NCBI GenBank assembly: GCA_007844125.1
Contig: CM017564.1
Span: 11,046,020 to 11,110,019, forward strand
Source: Sinonovacula constricta
Lineage: Eukaryota; Mollusca; Bivalvia; Cardiida; Solecurtidae
Direction of reading: 5' to 3'
Length of the DNA stretch: 64,000 nucleotides
This document shows positions 1-12,979 of this stretch, piece after piece (positions within the stretch are counted from its first letter, which is position 1; every line of letters starts with the position of its first letter). The translations under genes and the position numbers were made by a program. The notes below the pieces were generated by a model. That model did no database searches. It had not been told where the DNA came from and saw only the letters and a list, made by a program, of their open reading frames with translations.

Positions 1-1348
1 ATCAGATGGCCGGAATATTGAATTTTAACCCTTTCTTTCATACTTCCCTTTGCCTTGCTGTAAAATTGTAAGCAAATACAAAAATGCTAGGAAAGCTAGC
101 TTACTTCTTATTGATAAGAGAGTATGTTGGTATAACAGTGGCAGTTTGGTATGGGTTCTGCTTAATTTTTTACTGAGAACAATAATAATCTCTTAATAAT
201 TTTTCAGGGAAAAATAGGGGTTTTATTTTTCAATTTTATGCATATGAAACTGTAAAGCATTAAAAAACAATCACTTCTTAAAAACAATTTTTATGCCAGT
301 GTCGAAAGAACAAAGCCATGAATTTTAATACAAATTTAGTATTTGATGTGTTGGTGTTCAACATAAACTGGGTGTAAGCGTACGATGGTTTGCATGAAGG
401 AAAGGGTTAAAATTTAAAAAAAGTTTTGAGTCGTATTCTTGAAGTTTGCAAGTTTTGGCATGAATTTGGAGATAAATTTTCTGGTAGAAAAGTTTGAATG
501 GTGAGTTTGTGAGAATGGCAGCTGCAGTAGAGATCTAGAAACAGTTGAGCTGTTCATTAAATAGTCCTTACATGTTTGAGGTTATCAACATGAGATTCAT
601 CTTTTTTCTCTTTTTTTTTTTTTACTGTCTTGTTGCTTATTTTTCTTAAAGTTTACATGAGAAGGACTCACTGCCATGTCTTAAGAAAAAAGCGTTAAAA
701 ATGAAAAATTCTGAAATTTTACGCGTTAAAATATCAAGACAAAAGGGGAATTATTAAAAGTTTATCTGATTTTTTAGTTTTTGGCAATTCAAAATTGTCT
801 GTTGTTAATATATATATATAAAACTAGCATAAGTCATATTCATCTCACATCTCAAAAGGATAGGTCAGTAAGAAAAAATACTCTATATTTAACATTTTTC
901 CGTATTTTCCCATATTTTTTAAAACTTTGAAACTCATGGAGTATAACCAAGGACTAAGAGTTGCTGGTTGTTGTTTGGTAATGCCTAGTTCTTCATCAGG
1001 ACATCATTTAGGATTCATACGAAACTTTTTCTTTAGAAATCTACTCATCAGAATATTTTAATTTTAAAATATTTTACTGTTGTGACTTATTCTTTGGTTT
1101 TTAATTATTTTAATGCTTGACCTTTTTATGTATTATTTAACATTAAGCAATGCCTTATTTATGAACATTTTTTCTTCTTTAAAAACAATTATAATTGTAT
1201 TACTGATTATTTTCATAATTTATTTTTTATCACACAATTCTAAGAACAAACCTATAAATTGACAAAGCAATAAACTATGTATTTACACTCATATTACACA
1301 TGTGTAAAACCTTTGACCTTTTTGGTGACATCTGAGTGACCTTTCTAG
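1..1348. other. No gene seen
   Basis: AT-rich sequence with short T runs and a small TA run near 809. No exon with paired splice sites recognised. Presumably intron or flank of scrib. Confidence 0.5.
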
Positions 1349-1450
1349 GTAACCTTGACCCCATTGAGCAGATGGAGTTAGCGAATAGGGCTCGTGGGCT
1401 CTACAATGGCCAGCTATTTAGGGAGGGGGGTGCCTTGGTGCTAAACAAGG
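1349..1450 (+). CDS. Candidate upstream exon of scrib (uncertain)
   Basis: A GC-rich block in AT-rich surroundings is open for 33 codons between an acceptor (ctttctag) and a good donor (gtatgt). It is phase 1 at both ends (102 nt). The exon at 14388 needs a phase-1 partner, and joining the two makes a Glu codon with no stop. Against it: I cannot match the peptide (it includes EQMELANRARGLYNG) to a Scribble region, the intron would be 12.9 kb, and the block runs into a degenerate tRNA-like sequence (1425-1515), so it may be repeat-derived. Confidence 0.3.
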
Positions 1451-1515
1451 GTATGTGTGTGGTGCCCCCATGCTGACTGATGGTCCCTGGGTATGATCCC
1501 CTGCCTTGCACAAGA
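1425..1515 (+). mobile_element. Degenerate tRNA-like SINE head (uncertain)
   Basis: ggtatgatcccc resembles a B box and tggtgctaaacaaggg an A box, at tRNA-like spacing. Overlaps the end of the candidate exon at 1349. Confidence 0.35.
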
Positions 1516-1544
1516 GCTCCAGACAAAAGGAGTAAACAATTCGA

Positions 1545-2185
1545 AGAGATATATTCCATAATTCCCATCTATACTTATGTTCTGGGTGCTCGTTGAAGTT
1601 GTCATGGAGAGATGGTTTTAAAGAGTACCAGGAATATAATTCGGAGGATAAATACTCAATCTAGTTCTCAGCTAAACCCTATAATGGTGGTATTCATTAA
1701 AAGGATGAAAATGAGTACCAGGTATATAGGATTTGGAGGAGAAATACTCAATTTAGTCTTCAGCCAAACCCTATCATGTTAGTATTCATTAAAAATGTCA
1801 CACTGAAAGGATGAAAATGAGTACCAGGTATATAGGATTTGGAGGAGAAATACTCAATTAAGTCCTCAGCTAAACCCTATAATGGTGGTATTCATTAAAA
1901 ATGTCTCACTGAAAGGATGAAAATGAGTACCAGGTATATAGGATTTGGAGGAGAAATACTCAATTTAGTCCTCAGCCAAACCCTATCATGTTAGTATTCA
2001 TTAAAAATGTCTCATTGAGAGGATGAAAATGAGTACCAGGTATGTAGGGTTAGGAGAAGAAATACTAAAGTTAGTCCTTAACCAAACTTTTTTCATGTTA
2101 ATATGTATTGAAAATGTCTTTTTGAGACGATTCTAATGAGTACCAGTTCTATAGGGCTTGGAGGATAGTTAAGGATTTTACAACA
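1545..2185 (-). repeat. 106-bp satellite array, minus orientation
   Basis: Monomers contain gagtaccaggtatatagg at 1713, 1819, 1925, 2031 and 2138, period 106-107 bp. Read on the minus strand they match the larger array at 29340-30370. The left flank (ttccataattccc) resembles the end of the related palindromic element. Confidence 0.9.
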
Positions 2186-2790
2186 ACGACATTCTAACAT
2201 TTTTAACATTTAAAAATACTACCACTTTTGTAAGAAATATCTCGCTTCGTCTGGAGCTCATTTTCCCAGATACAGACACACCCTTTACTGATTTAAATGC
2301 TTCTCTTGCTTTGTCCTACTGACTGCCAGGGCTTTATTTATTTATTTATTTCTATGCCTGTTGAAAAGAGGCCATTTTGGCAATTACTATCTTTCTGTTA
2401 TGTTTTTTTATTTTTGTTTTGCTTGAATTCTTGGGGCTTTTTCAAATTTAAAATATGATTGTCTTTATTACCATTGTACAGGTGCCTTCCCACTAAATTT
2501 TTTTAACAATTATGAGATAGTTTACCACAAAGTTAATGGTTTACTTGGGGGATTATTGTCCTTTCAGTGCAATGCCATTAAATTTCCTCTCATATTAAAA
2601 ATAGGCCTGTTTGTAGTTAGGAATAGTTGGATTTAAATTTAATTAAAAACAGACTATGTTAAGAACTGAATGGTTTAAGAGAAAAAACTATTTACTTACT
2701 TTGGATTATTTTTTTTAATTAACTTTTCTCATTTGCTTTTTATCATTATTGTTAACTTATTTTTACTATGGTTTATATTCATAAGCCAAA
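2186..2790. other. No gene seen
   Basis: AT-rich intronic-type sequence; no feature recognised apart from a short ttta run near 2336. Confidence 0.5.
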
Positions 2791-2792
2791 AA

Positions 2793-3228
2793 GAGGGACA
2801 ACCGTAATCAAGTGGTTAGAGTCATGACTTACAAATTCTCAGCCAATGATTGTTTGTGTTTGGGATGAGGTCATGGCAAGAACTTTCGTGTGGGGAAGTC
2901 TTCAAGTTGACAGCGCCTCACCTCGTGGGTTTGAGTCCCGTTCGGGGCGAGAACTTTCGTGTGGGGAAGTCTTCAAGCTGACAGCCCCTCACCGCGTGGG
3001 TTCGAGTTCCATTGGGGGCGAGAACTTTCGTGTGCGGAAGTCTTCAAACTGACATCCCCTTACCGCGTGGGTTCGAGTCCCGTTCGGGCAAGAACATTCA
3101 TGTAAGGAAGTTTTCATGCTTACCTGCGGTGCGCCTGACATAAATCTGGGGTCCTTCTCCACCAATAATTAGATGGACGTCGCCAATATGACCATAATTG
3201 TGTCGGTGCCATGTAACAAAAAAACAAA
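2793..3228 (+). mobile_element. SINE family 3 with internally amplified B-box segment
   Basis: tRNA-like head with a segment of about 71 bp repeated four times: aactttcgtg at 2880, 2950 and 3022 and aacattcatg at 3093. Each carries a B box (gggttcgagtccc or near). The 3' body (caataattagatgg, accataattgtgtcgg) and A-rich tail match the other family-3 copies. Confidence 0.85.
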
Positions 3229-3239
3229 ACAAACATCTA

Positions 3240-3345
3240 GCTGAACTGGGGTGTGCTACCAGTTCTACCCAGAACCATGACTGGGGTCTTACTTCATCAG
3301 TAATAAGCTAGTATAACATAATTATGTCCTTAGGATGCAATAAAG
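3240..3345 (+). mobile_element. SINE family 3, 5'-truncated
   Basis: Matches the 3' half of family 3 (ttctacccaga, ggggtctt, taataagct). No tRNA-like head. Confidence 0.7.
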
Positions 3346-3349
3346 AAGT

Positions 3350-4285
3350 AAGGCCAACAACCTTCACTGGATTTCTTTTCTTTCTTTTTAATTTTTTTTG
3401 TTTAGGTTACTTAGTTAAATCATTTCTAATATACATGTCCATCCTCAAATAAAAAAGGAGCACATTTTGAAATAAACTTATAACTTAACAGGGGTATCAT
3501 TTCTGTAAAGTTAATTGATCAATACATGTATTGAAAAGAATTCCGTTTCAATAATTCTGGGATCACCAAATTCGACAAAACCAATTGAAAGTTATGAGAA
3601 CAAGAAATTTTAATTGAAATAAGAAAGTGATGGCAGTACAAAATACCACAAGAGACAATCAGTTAGGGGTCTGTTTCTGGTCTTGACCTTTTGTTGTCAT
3701 GGTAACAAAGGGGGCAAAACTTAGTGACCTGACCTTGACACCCAACCATATCCCACAAGGGGTCATGGGTTTAGATATGCATCATTCGTTTGGTATTATA
3801 CATGTATCATTTTATGTTTAGTTTGTCTTAACATTGCATTGCAGGGGTGTGATTTTTTTCCCTCTATTTTTTTTTTTCTATTTATTTTTATATGCCTTTT
3901 TCCCTTTGCGAAAGATGCATTTGTTTTTATTTTGTATGATTTGGAAGCCAATCCAGCTATATTGGAGAAGTTTGACATTTTATTTATGGCCTTGAAAAAT
4001 ACATTGCCTAACTTTTTATATTTTTATATCCATGTTATCTTCTGCAGAGGGACTTTTAAATAGGAATATCCATATTATCTTTTGAAGAAGGATCATTATT
4101 TTATCGTTTGGTGCTGTATTGCCTATCAAATGTTGGTGTGCTGTAAAATCCCAATTACAAATATTTAATTTTGTCCTATTACTTTATGCAGATTAGTTTT
4201 CCTTTTTAAAATTCTGTTTGGGTATTTATTTCTATGATTTGATGGTAATTTAGAAGCAGATCATTAAGATCCATATCAGATAGCT
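3350..4285. other. No gene seen
   Basis: AT-rich; a small repeat-like stretch (ttggtgtgctgtaaaatccc near 4132) resembles fragments at 15165 and 39830. No exon recognised. Confidence 0.5.
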
Positions 4286-4289
4286 CCTA

Positions 4290-4520
4290 GCTGGGAGTTG
4301 GTGGATCCGGTAAGGCCAGTATTCACCAACTATTCTTAAGTCTAAATCGTATTCACCAACCATTCTTAAGTCTAATTCATATTCACCAACCATTCTTAAG
4401 TCTAAATCATATTCACCAACCATTCTTAAGTCTAAACCCGTATTCACCAACTATTGTCCATCTAAGGCCCATATTCACCTACCAGTGTTAAGTCTGAGGC
4501 CTGTATTGACCAACCATTCT
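4290..4520. repeat. 30-bp minisatellite
   Basis: Units of tattcaccaaccattcttaa plus gtctaaatca, about seven to eight copies that decay at both ends. The open frame on the minus strand (DLRMVGEY repeats) is a by-product of the repeat. Confidence 0.9.
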
Positions 4521-5067
4521 TATGCCTAAATTATTACTTAAGCCCAAGTCACAATTTTCATACCAACAAAGTTACGAAGTTTTCAATGTGATTTTAAGCT
4601 CAAAGTAGCAAAGTTAAAGTGTCTTGCAAAAATACCAACATATAGCTGAATACATAATAGAGATATTGTAGATTGAAATCCATAACTTAAGTAATAGATA
4701 CCTTTCAAATGTACTTTAATATTTTGGACATAAATTTCTTTTTGTTACGGTTAAATATATGTCATCGTAAATATGCTTCATTATTTTAATGAAAATATTT
4801 TCATTTATTTCATATTATGATTATCATTGTTAAATTTTGTCATCCACAGAATCAAGCTAAAGCTTATGAATTGATTAATAGGTTTTGTTAATCGGTTTTG
4901 ATTGTTGGCAGCACAATAGGTATTTAGTTTATGTAATTATTGAAATTTTAGTGGATTATTGATCAATTCGGTAAATGAAAAATAATATCTCCACCTCGGT
5001 TGTCCCTTGATCACACCCTTGAATTAGTAGCATTGTCTATAACATCTGTAACTATTTTGGGCATAGG
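4521..5067. other. No gene seen
   Basis: AT-rich intronic-type sequence, nothing recognised. Confidence 0.5.
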
Positions 5068-5440
5068 TGAATGGTCTCCCCTTAATACTCTCTAAATGCA
5101 AGTAGGTCCTTTAATTTGGATTACTTGGTTTTTATGCTTGTACTCTTTAGAGTGTATGTTGACTTAAGCTTATGTAATATTCATATTAACAACTATCTAC
5201 ATACTTGGCCATATTCTTGTTTATATTATCTAGATCTATAAATACTTAGATGGTTTAGTGTCCATATTTAGGCAAAAGTAAGAAATTTCACTGAAATGAC
5301 ACCATCTCATAAAGAACCTGCGATAAAGGACAAGTACTCCAACTCAGAGGACTTACTTAATATTTGGAGTGCTTCAAATTTTATCTAACAAGGGAGACAA
5401 TTTTCATATCGCCTGTATTTCCCATTGTGCAAATAAAAAC
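5068..5440 (+). repeat. Dispersed repeat R1, copy 1
   Basis: Shares taaatgcaagtaggtccttt, a tttttatgcttgt block, ggcaaaagtaagaa and aacaagggagacaatt in the same order as 48533-48925. Part of it occurs inverted at 19060-19200. Type of element unknown. Confidence 0.8.
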
Positions 5441-6925
5441 ATGATTGTAGATAAATAGATAGACTTTCAATGAAGGAAGCCAACTTCATCAAAACAAAGA
5501 TATACTTAAAGAAGTTTATTTTTTTAAAGAAAGACAGCTTGCCGGGCAAAGTCAATTAAGTTGCTGACATTAGTGCTTCTGGTCACTACTGTGCTATAAA
5601 TCCATGCAGCTCCTTATACTATGTTTGCTCACACTGCAACACGTGTTCATTAAGTATAGATGGCTGCAAAATGATATTCATTTCTAATATTTACACTTAT
5701 TTTATCAGTTCATGATTTTTGTCTCATGGTTGTAAGGGAGCAGTTCTTAAAGTACAAAAATAATCAGAGACCGATTGGGAAATGTAAATATTTTATATTT
5801 GGAATATTCTTGTTCTTTCTTTTTTTTTTTTTTTTTTAGTTTTTCCTTATTAAAGCCACTGTGTTCCTTTAAATTTTCTGTTAATTGGCAAACAAAGCCT
5901 TACAACAGAAAGAAAAACAAAAAATAGAAAAAAGAAAAAGAACAGAAAAGTAATGAGAATTCATAAATTAGCATTTTATGTGAAAATAAATTGGACTACA
6001 GTCTCAATTTTGTACTGGAAATGCAAATTTTGTTCCCTTTGTTATTTGTCTGAAGCTGCTCCTAATGAGAAAATTTTCATAAAGGAATTTAAAAAAGTTG
6101 GCTGTCTATTAGCAGTAAAGGTGTTTTAGTCCAGATTTTGATGTTCAGTAGTTAGAGTTACTCTTTTGCTACTTGGCATGTATAAATATATCCAAAATCC
6201 AAAATTGTGGATTGGTTTGACTTAAAGATGGTCAGCATTATCACAAGATTGTTTAAAATGTCCTGTTCTACAGGCATGTGATAGAATATATGCCTTTTAT
6301 TATTTATATCTTAAAGTTTAAAGGCAGCTTCTCGGCATTGACATTTCTGTAAAATTTTAACATTGATTATAAAGATTAAGGTAACACCTCCCTCTAAATG
6401 TAATTTATTTAAATTTTCCAAAAAAAATAAATAAAGATAACTTAGGATACATAGAGTTGACTATGCATATGAAGAAGACATCTTCACTAATATTGTTTTT
6501 CATAGTACTCATTCATGTCCTTACAATCTCTATAAATGCTATGGCAAGTGGGGTTATTGATTGTTACTTTTACTTGAAATTGCATTAACATCTTTAAAGT
6601 ATCTTGGTCCCTTTCCAACTGTTTGTATCTAGTATATGAATATAATTTAATAAAAGTAATATATATATACATAATATAATAAACTCTTCGTCATCTAATG
6701 GGATTTCTGCCGTTTATTTGACTGTAAGGCCCCTTGTTAGCTATTTATTTTGTCATTTGTTTGGCATACTTGCAGAGCTTTAGTTTGTACCAGATCATAA
6801 TGCATGGTACATAGATAATGTATGTTACTTTGTTATTATCTGTTTTGTGAGGGCATTTTTGTACCTTCAACATGTAAAAGTGTGCATGAGAAATGCTACA
6901 TGTTATAGTTGTGAGTTGTACAGTC
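5441..6925. other. No gene seen
   Basis: AT-rich, with a T run at 5820-5838 and a purine-rich stretch at 5905-5955. No exon or known repeat recognised. Confidence 0.5.
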
Positions 6926-6929
6926 ATTG

Positions 6930-7560
6930 GTAGCTTGTCGTTGATTGGACAAAATGTTTGTTTGTCTTTGATTGGACAAAATATGTTTGTCTTTGATTGG
7001 ACAGAATATTTGTTTGTCTTTGATTAGACAAAATATGTTTGTCTTTGATAGGACAGAATATTTCTTTGTCTCTGATTGGACAAAATGTGTTTGTCTTTAA
7101 TTGGACAAAATATTTGTTCGTTTCCGATTGGACAAAATATGTTTGTCTTTGATTGGACAGAATATTTGTTTGTCTTTGATTAGACAAAATATGTTTGTCT
7201 TTGATAGGACAGAATATTTCTTTGTCTCTGATTGGACAAAATGTGTTTGTCTTTGATTGGACAGAATATTTGTTTGTCTCTGATTGGATAAAATATGTTT
7301 GTCTTTGATTGGACAAAATATGTTTGTCTTTGATAGGACAAAATATGTTTGTCTTTGATAGGACAGAATATGTTTGTCTTTGAGTGGACAAAATATGTTT
7401 GTCTTTGAGTGGACAGAATATTTTTCTTTAATTTAATGTAATATTTTTTTGTATCTGGTTGGACAGAACACATATTTGTTTCTGATTGGACAGAAAATAT
7501 GTTCATCTGTGATTCGACAGAATATGTTTGATTGGACAGAATATGTTTGTCTCTGATATC
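6930..7560. repeat. Minisatellite of about 25 bp
   Basis: Units of tttgtctttgattggacaaa plus atatg, roughly 25 copies with 24-29-bp variants. The minus-strand open frames (repeated SKTNIFCPI / QRQTYFV) come from the repeat. Confidence 0.93.
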
Positions 7561-8128
7561 TGAAAATCCGTTGGTCTACAGCCATAAAAGGACCCATCAT
7601 AGGCTTGATTTTAATGCCAGCCCCTTACATAATATATGGGATTGTGTTTTTTTTTTTTAAGCATGGTTTGAAGCGTGTGCAATTTTGTTTGTGTGTTTGC
7701 AATATTTGTTTGAATCTTGGTGACTTTATCAGATTTGGCATAAAAATAAAAACTTATGATGCATCATATGTTTGTATTTCTGTTAGAATCTTAGTGATTG
7801 GTCAGAAACCAGAAATATTAATGCAGAAACGTTATGTATAGTTTGTCTTTTTGTAATTTTGACTTACTTTAGCTCCATTTTTTTCTAAGAAAAAAAGGTG
7901 GAGCTGTTGATATGGCATTTACAACTGTCTCAGCGAAAATTAACCTTAGTCATTTGTAGTAAGAGTGCTATAACTATGCATGATGGTAGTCTGTATTCTC
8001 ATCATATTCATTGCAATTTAATTACGCTGTTTACTGACTTTTGTATGTAAAATATGTTTAAGACATGATTATAATTCGAAATAAGGGACTTAATATGAAA
8101 AGTTATTGAAGCGGCCATCAAATTTTAG
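7561..8128. other. No gene seen
   Basis: AT-rich; open frame 7605-7841 has no splice context and no recognisable domain. Confidence 0.5.
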
Positions 8129-8621
8129 CGGTGGTATCCAACAGTTTGCCTATATCAAATTCATGTTACAATGCCTTACAACTGCTTTGGGAAATTAGGA
8201 CATGATTTCTGCATAAACTCATACTTTAGTATAAGCAAAGATGGTTTTGAACACTTCCTACATTGTAAGACGGTGGAAATCATGATAAAAACACTCTAAA
8301 AGTTCAGTGATTCCCAAATCTATAAATACGCCCGATAGTGATCTCTGCTAAAAGTAGATACTGACGTCAGAGTGGATTATCTGGATGACAATATAACGTC
8401 AAAAATGTGTCGTAACTCGTTTTTTCCTAGTTGAAAATAGCTAGGCTCAGATAGGAAATATCTGTTTGAAACGAGGAAAAGGGATTTATGTTTCCCTGTT
8501 AACACTTATCTAGGTCATCAGTGAGCACCATTTTGCAATATCTTTTCAGGTAACAATGACTTACCTGTTGTTGTTTTTTTGAGAAAAAATATTTTGGTCC
8601 AAACTATCGGATACCACCTTT
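8129..8621 (+). mobile_element. MITE family M, copy 1
   Basis: Begins gcggtggtatccaacagttt and ends ggtccaaactatcggatacc-acctt, an inverted pair. The interior has conserved blocks ctcagataggaaatatctg and tttgcaatatcttttcagg. It carries TGACGTCA at 8362. Confidence 0.85.
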
Positions 8622-9387
8622 AATTGCATTTTTTTATTGTCTTTTTGTAAAAAAGGTACATTTTAGACTAGATTATAACTCAAAACTAGGATTTCGATAA
8701 AATGTTAAAATACTGAAACCCCATTTAATGCATCATTGTACTGTGTCTACTTTTATCTGGCATCTTAGAATTTAATCAATGTTTGAAGTTTTTTTTTTTG
8801 TAACTGATGCAATTCAAGACTCGATCATAACTTAATCTAATAAACTGTTTCCATAGAAAGTAAATAGCCGTGAGGCGCCTATAACATTCTGCATCCTAGT
8901 AGAGCCTCTCTTATATTGTCAATAGTCTCATTGAATGTTGACTGTAAAACTGTGGTTAGATATAGATTTCATAACATGTTTAATGTATATGCGTTACTAA
9001 AGTCATTCCTTTGTCTTTTTATTTTTTAAATCATTTTCATTATTGTAAAATGAAATTTTCGTTTCAAATTCATTGATGTAGTAAATATTTAATTTTTAAA
9101 TATCATAAAAGTTTTTTTTTTATCATTTATACAATTTCATTTTCTTATTAATCCATTGTATATTAAATTTATGATAAATATTTTTACTGTTGATATCTGT
9201 TACCTGCAATATTTATACTTTTGTCCAATTTTCCTCCATGTCTTTTATTGTTTTTATATGTTTTAGAGTAATGTTTAATTATGTTTAATTTCAGCACCCA
9301 ATAATGTTTGTTTATACATTTAGTTTTGATATTTTGTTTTTATGTCTGTCGGTAATTGAGTGTGGTTTTTATGCTTACTTTGAATCA
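8622..9387. other. No gene seen
   Basis: AT-rich intronic-type sequence; nothing recognised. Confidence 0.5.
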
Positions 9388-11257
9388 CATAGACAGTGAA
9401 GTACTATCTTTGGCACTTATTGACAGTGAAGTAATATCTTTGGCATTCATAGATAATGAAGTAATATCTTTGGCATTCATAGACAGTGAAGTAATATCTT
9501 GGACATACATAGACAGTGAAGTAATATCTTGGACATACATAGACAGTGAAGTAATATCTTGGACATACATAGACAGTGAAGTACTATCTTTGGCACTTAT
9601 TGACAGTGAAGTAATATCTTTGGCATTCATAGACAGTGAAGTTTTATCTTTGGCATTCATAGACAGTGAAGTAATATCTTTGGCATACATAGATAGTGAA
9701 GTAACATCTTTGGCATTCATAGACAGTGAAGTAATATCTTTGGCACTTATTGACAGTGAAGTAATATCTTCGGCATACATAGATAGTGAAGTAATATCTT
9801 TGGCATACATAGATAGTGAAGTAATATCTTTGGCACTTATTGACAGTGAAGTTATATCTTTGGCATACATAGATAGTGAAGTAATATCTTTGGCATACAT
9901 AGATAGTGAAGTAATATCTTTGGCACACATAGATAGTGAAGTAATATCTTTGGCATTTATAGACAGTGAAGTAATATCTTTGGCACTTATTGACAGTGAA
10001 GTAATATCTTTGGCATTCATAGACAGTGAAGTAATATCTTGGACATACATAGACAGTGAAGTAATATCTTTGGCATTTATAGACAGTGAAGTAATATCTT
10101 TGGCACTTATTGACAGTGAAGTAATATCTTTGGCACGCATAGACAGTGAAGTAATATCTTGGACATACATAGACAGTGAAGTAATATCTTGGACATACAT
10201 AGACAGTGAAGTAATATCATTGGCACTTATTGACAGTGAAGTAATATCTTTGGCACGCATAGACAGTGAAGTAATATCTTGGACATACATAGACAGTGAA
10301 GTAATATCTTGGACATACATAGACAGTGAAGTAATATCTTTGGCATTTATAGACAGTGAAGTAATATCTTGGACATACATAGACAGTGAAGTAATTTTTT
10401 TGGCACTTATTGACAGTGAAGTAATATCTTGGACATACATAGACAGTGAAGTAATATCTTGGACATACATAGACAGTGAAGTAATATCTTGGACATACAT
10501 AGACAGTGAAGTAATATCTTGGACATACATAGACAGTGAAGTAATATCTTGGACATACATAGACAGTGAAGTAATATCTTTGGCATACATAGACAGTGAA
10601 GTAATATCTATGGCATACATAGACAGTGAAGTAATATCTTTGGCACACATAGACAGTGAAGTAATATCTTGGACACACATAGACAGTGAAGTAATATCCT
10701 TGGCACACAAAGACAGTGAAGTAATATCTTTGGCATACAGAGACAGGGAAGTAATATCTTGGACACACAGACAGTGGAGTAATATCTTTGGCATACAGAG
10801 ACAGTGAAGTAATATCTTGGAAATACATAGACAGTGAAGTATATCTTGGACACACATAGACAGTGAAGTAATATCTTTGGCATACATAGACAGTGAAGTA
10901 ATATCTTGGAAATACATAGACAGTGAAGTAATATCTTGGACACACATAGACAGTGAAGTAATATCTTTGGCATACATAGACAGTGAAGTAATATCTTGGA
11001 AATACATAGACAGTGAAGTAATATCTTGGACACACATAGACAGTGAAGTAATATCTTAGAAATACATAGACAGTGAAGTATATCTTGGACACACATAGAC
11101 AGTGAAGTAATATCTTTGGCATACATAGACAGTGAAGTAATATCTTGGAAATACATAGACAGTGTAGTATATCTTGGACACACATAGACAGTGAAGTAAT
11201 AACTTTGGCATACATAGACAGTGAAGTAATATCTTTGGCATACATAGACAGTGAACT
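9388..11257. repeat. 30-bp minisatellite, about 62 copies
   Basis: Unit agacagtgaagtaatatctt followed by tggcatacat or a variant (tggacatacat, tggcacttat, tggcattcat). Since 30 bp is ten codons and few units hold stops, both strands stay open for over 1 kb (483 codons plus, 550 minus). From about 10800 the units form a 90-bp three-unit pattern with occasional 27-bp units. No coding evidence. Confidence 0.97.
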
Positions 11258-11387
11258 TTCATACAATGGGCAGAGGAGTTCCAACCGGAGTGTCTGCTTA
11301 CTGTGCCATTTGTGCCCCCACACCTTATTTTTATGTATCCTAATTTTCTGAAATTAGACATTTCATTTTCTTTCTTTTTTTTTCTAT

Positions 11388-11526
11388 CCAACTGTGGTTA
11401 TTATAGCGATGTCCAGCTATTTTGGTGGAGGAACACTTCAGACAAATGTCCTGAGTAGAACCACTGTATCTCCCAATGAAACCCAAACACACATGATGAG
11501 AGACTAAGCAGTTTAAGTTACAAGCC
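11388..11526 (-). mobile_element. SINE family 3, minus strand
   Basis: Reads as the reverse complement of family 3: tagcgatgtccagctatttt, tggtggagga, gtagaaccactg, and a cysteine-free tRNA-like head ending in gactaagcag. Confidence 0.8.
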
Positions 11527-11529
11527 ATT

Positions 11530-12897
11530 CACTTTCTGAAGTTAGTTTGTACATAATTTCTATATAAGGTCAAAGATCAGTGTTCCCACTCCTCAGTTAT
11601 GTGATTTTATGTGAGTTGACATTTGTATTTACCTGGATCCATAGATCACTTGTCATTGGAAGGAGGCAGCTGTGGTTAATGATTCTGCTACCATGGCAAC
11701 GCAAATAGATAAGAATGCAAATTGAAAGATAATATGTAACGAGTATACCAAGAGGCTGTAATCAAAGTTAGATTAATGGGATTGTAAAAAAGTTGAGTTA
11801 AAAAAAAAACAAAAAACAAAAAAAAAACAAACAAAAAAGCATGGGGTTTTTAGAATGAAAATTTCATTTTTGTTTAATAAAAATATCACTAAAAACATAA
11901 AAAACAAACTTTAAGTGGATTATATTTCTTGATAAAATATGGACAAGTTGCAAAAGGAAAAGATCTTTATTTATAAGCATTAGAATATAAGCATGTAAGT
12001 TTATGCAAGGACAAGTGAATTTGAAGTTGAAACAACAATGACACTTTTGAATATATTGAAAACATAATCCATACTTAAACAAATCCATAAATAAGACTAC
12101 CGGTAATTACTTGACCTAAAATGTACAGGTTGGCATCAACAGCAACAAAAATATCTAGGCCCATAATTGTGTTGGTTTAATTCTTATTTGACAATTGTGT
12201 ATCAGGTATATAGTGTGTGAAAAAGGACTACAAGAGAGCAGCGTCAGAAATATTCCAAGTATCAGAAGCTCTTGGTTCTTTTTAAATGTGGCAGTTAAGG
12301 GGATGATGTTGACTACAAAAACACATGGATTGGGATGGTATAATTAAATATTAATATGAAATATTGCTATCAACTCAGCGTCTGGGATATAATAAATGTG
12401 TCCATTACCAGCAGATTGACCCAGAGTTCTCCTGTGGATAGTTTCGCTGGTCGATTTTCTTGAAAAGATGCTCATAATGAAAAATAATGAAATGTTTAGA
12501 AGTTTGATATAAAACCAGAAAACCATACAGGTCTAGTGGTCACATTTTTTTTTGGCCAAGCATGAATTCAAATTGTTGGTGCAGAAGCTGGCTCAACTAA
12601 TTAGATTGTAAAACTGGTTACTTCTGTTTGTGCATTCTCTTTCTCAGCATAAGTCAGCCATTTATAATCAGTAAATAAAAAATCTAATTCGACCAATGTA
12701 TTTTATAAAAATGCCATTTTGTTTTATTTTTTGCTAAAAGTTGGCCGTTTCTAATTGAAAAAAATCACATCTTACCTAGTAACAAATCTGGGTAAATGGC
12801 CGAGGTGATACGATCACCGCAATTTGAGTATGGCACTTACACTTACTCATGACAAAAATACAAAAGGACACATTGCAGCAGCCTTAATTACTCCTTA

Positions 12898-12900
<3 letters not shown>
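11530..12900. other. No gene seen
   Basis: Contains an A-rich tract at 11800-11840 and otherwise unremarkable AT-rich sequence. Confidence 0.5.

Positions 12901-12901
<1 letters not shown>

Positions 12902-12976
<75 letters not shown>
12902..12976. repeat. TA dinucleotide microsatellite
   Basis: About 37 uninterrupted TA units followed by a T run. Sits between AT-rich sequence and two adjacent SINEs. Confidence 0.98.

Positions 12977-12979
<3 letters not shown>

Noticed and set aside
6924..7506. Minus-strand frames with QSKTNIFCP repeats
   Set aside because: By-product of the 25-bp minisatellite.
9356..10807. 483-codon open frame with IDSEVISLAY repeats
   Set aside because: It is the plus-strand reading of a 30-bp minisatellite; the minus strand is equally open, there is no splice or start context, and the array decays at both ends like non-coding DNA.
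9385..11037. 550-codon minus-strand frame with AKDITSLSMY repeats
   Set aside because: Same 30-bp minisatellite; openness follows from a unit of ten stop-free codons.
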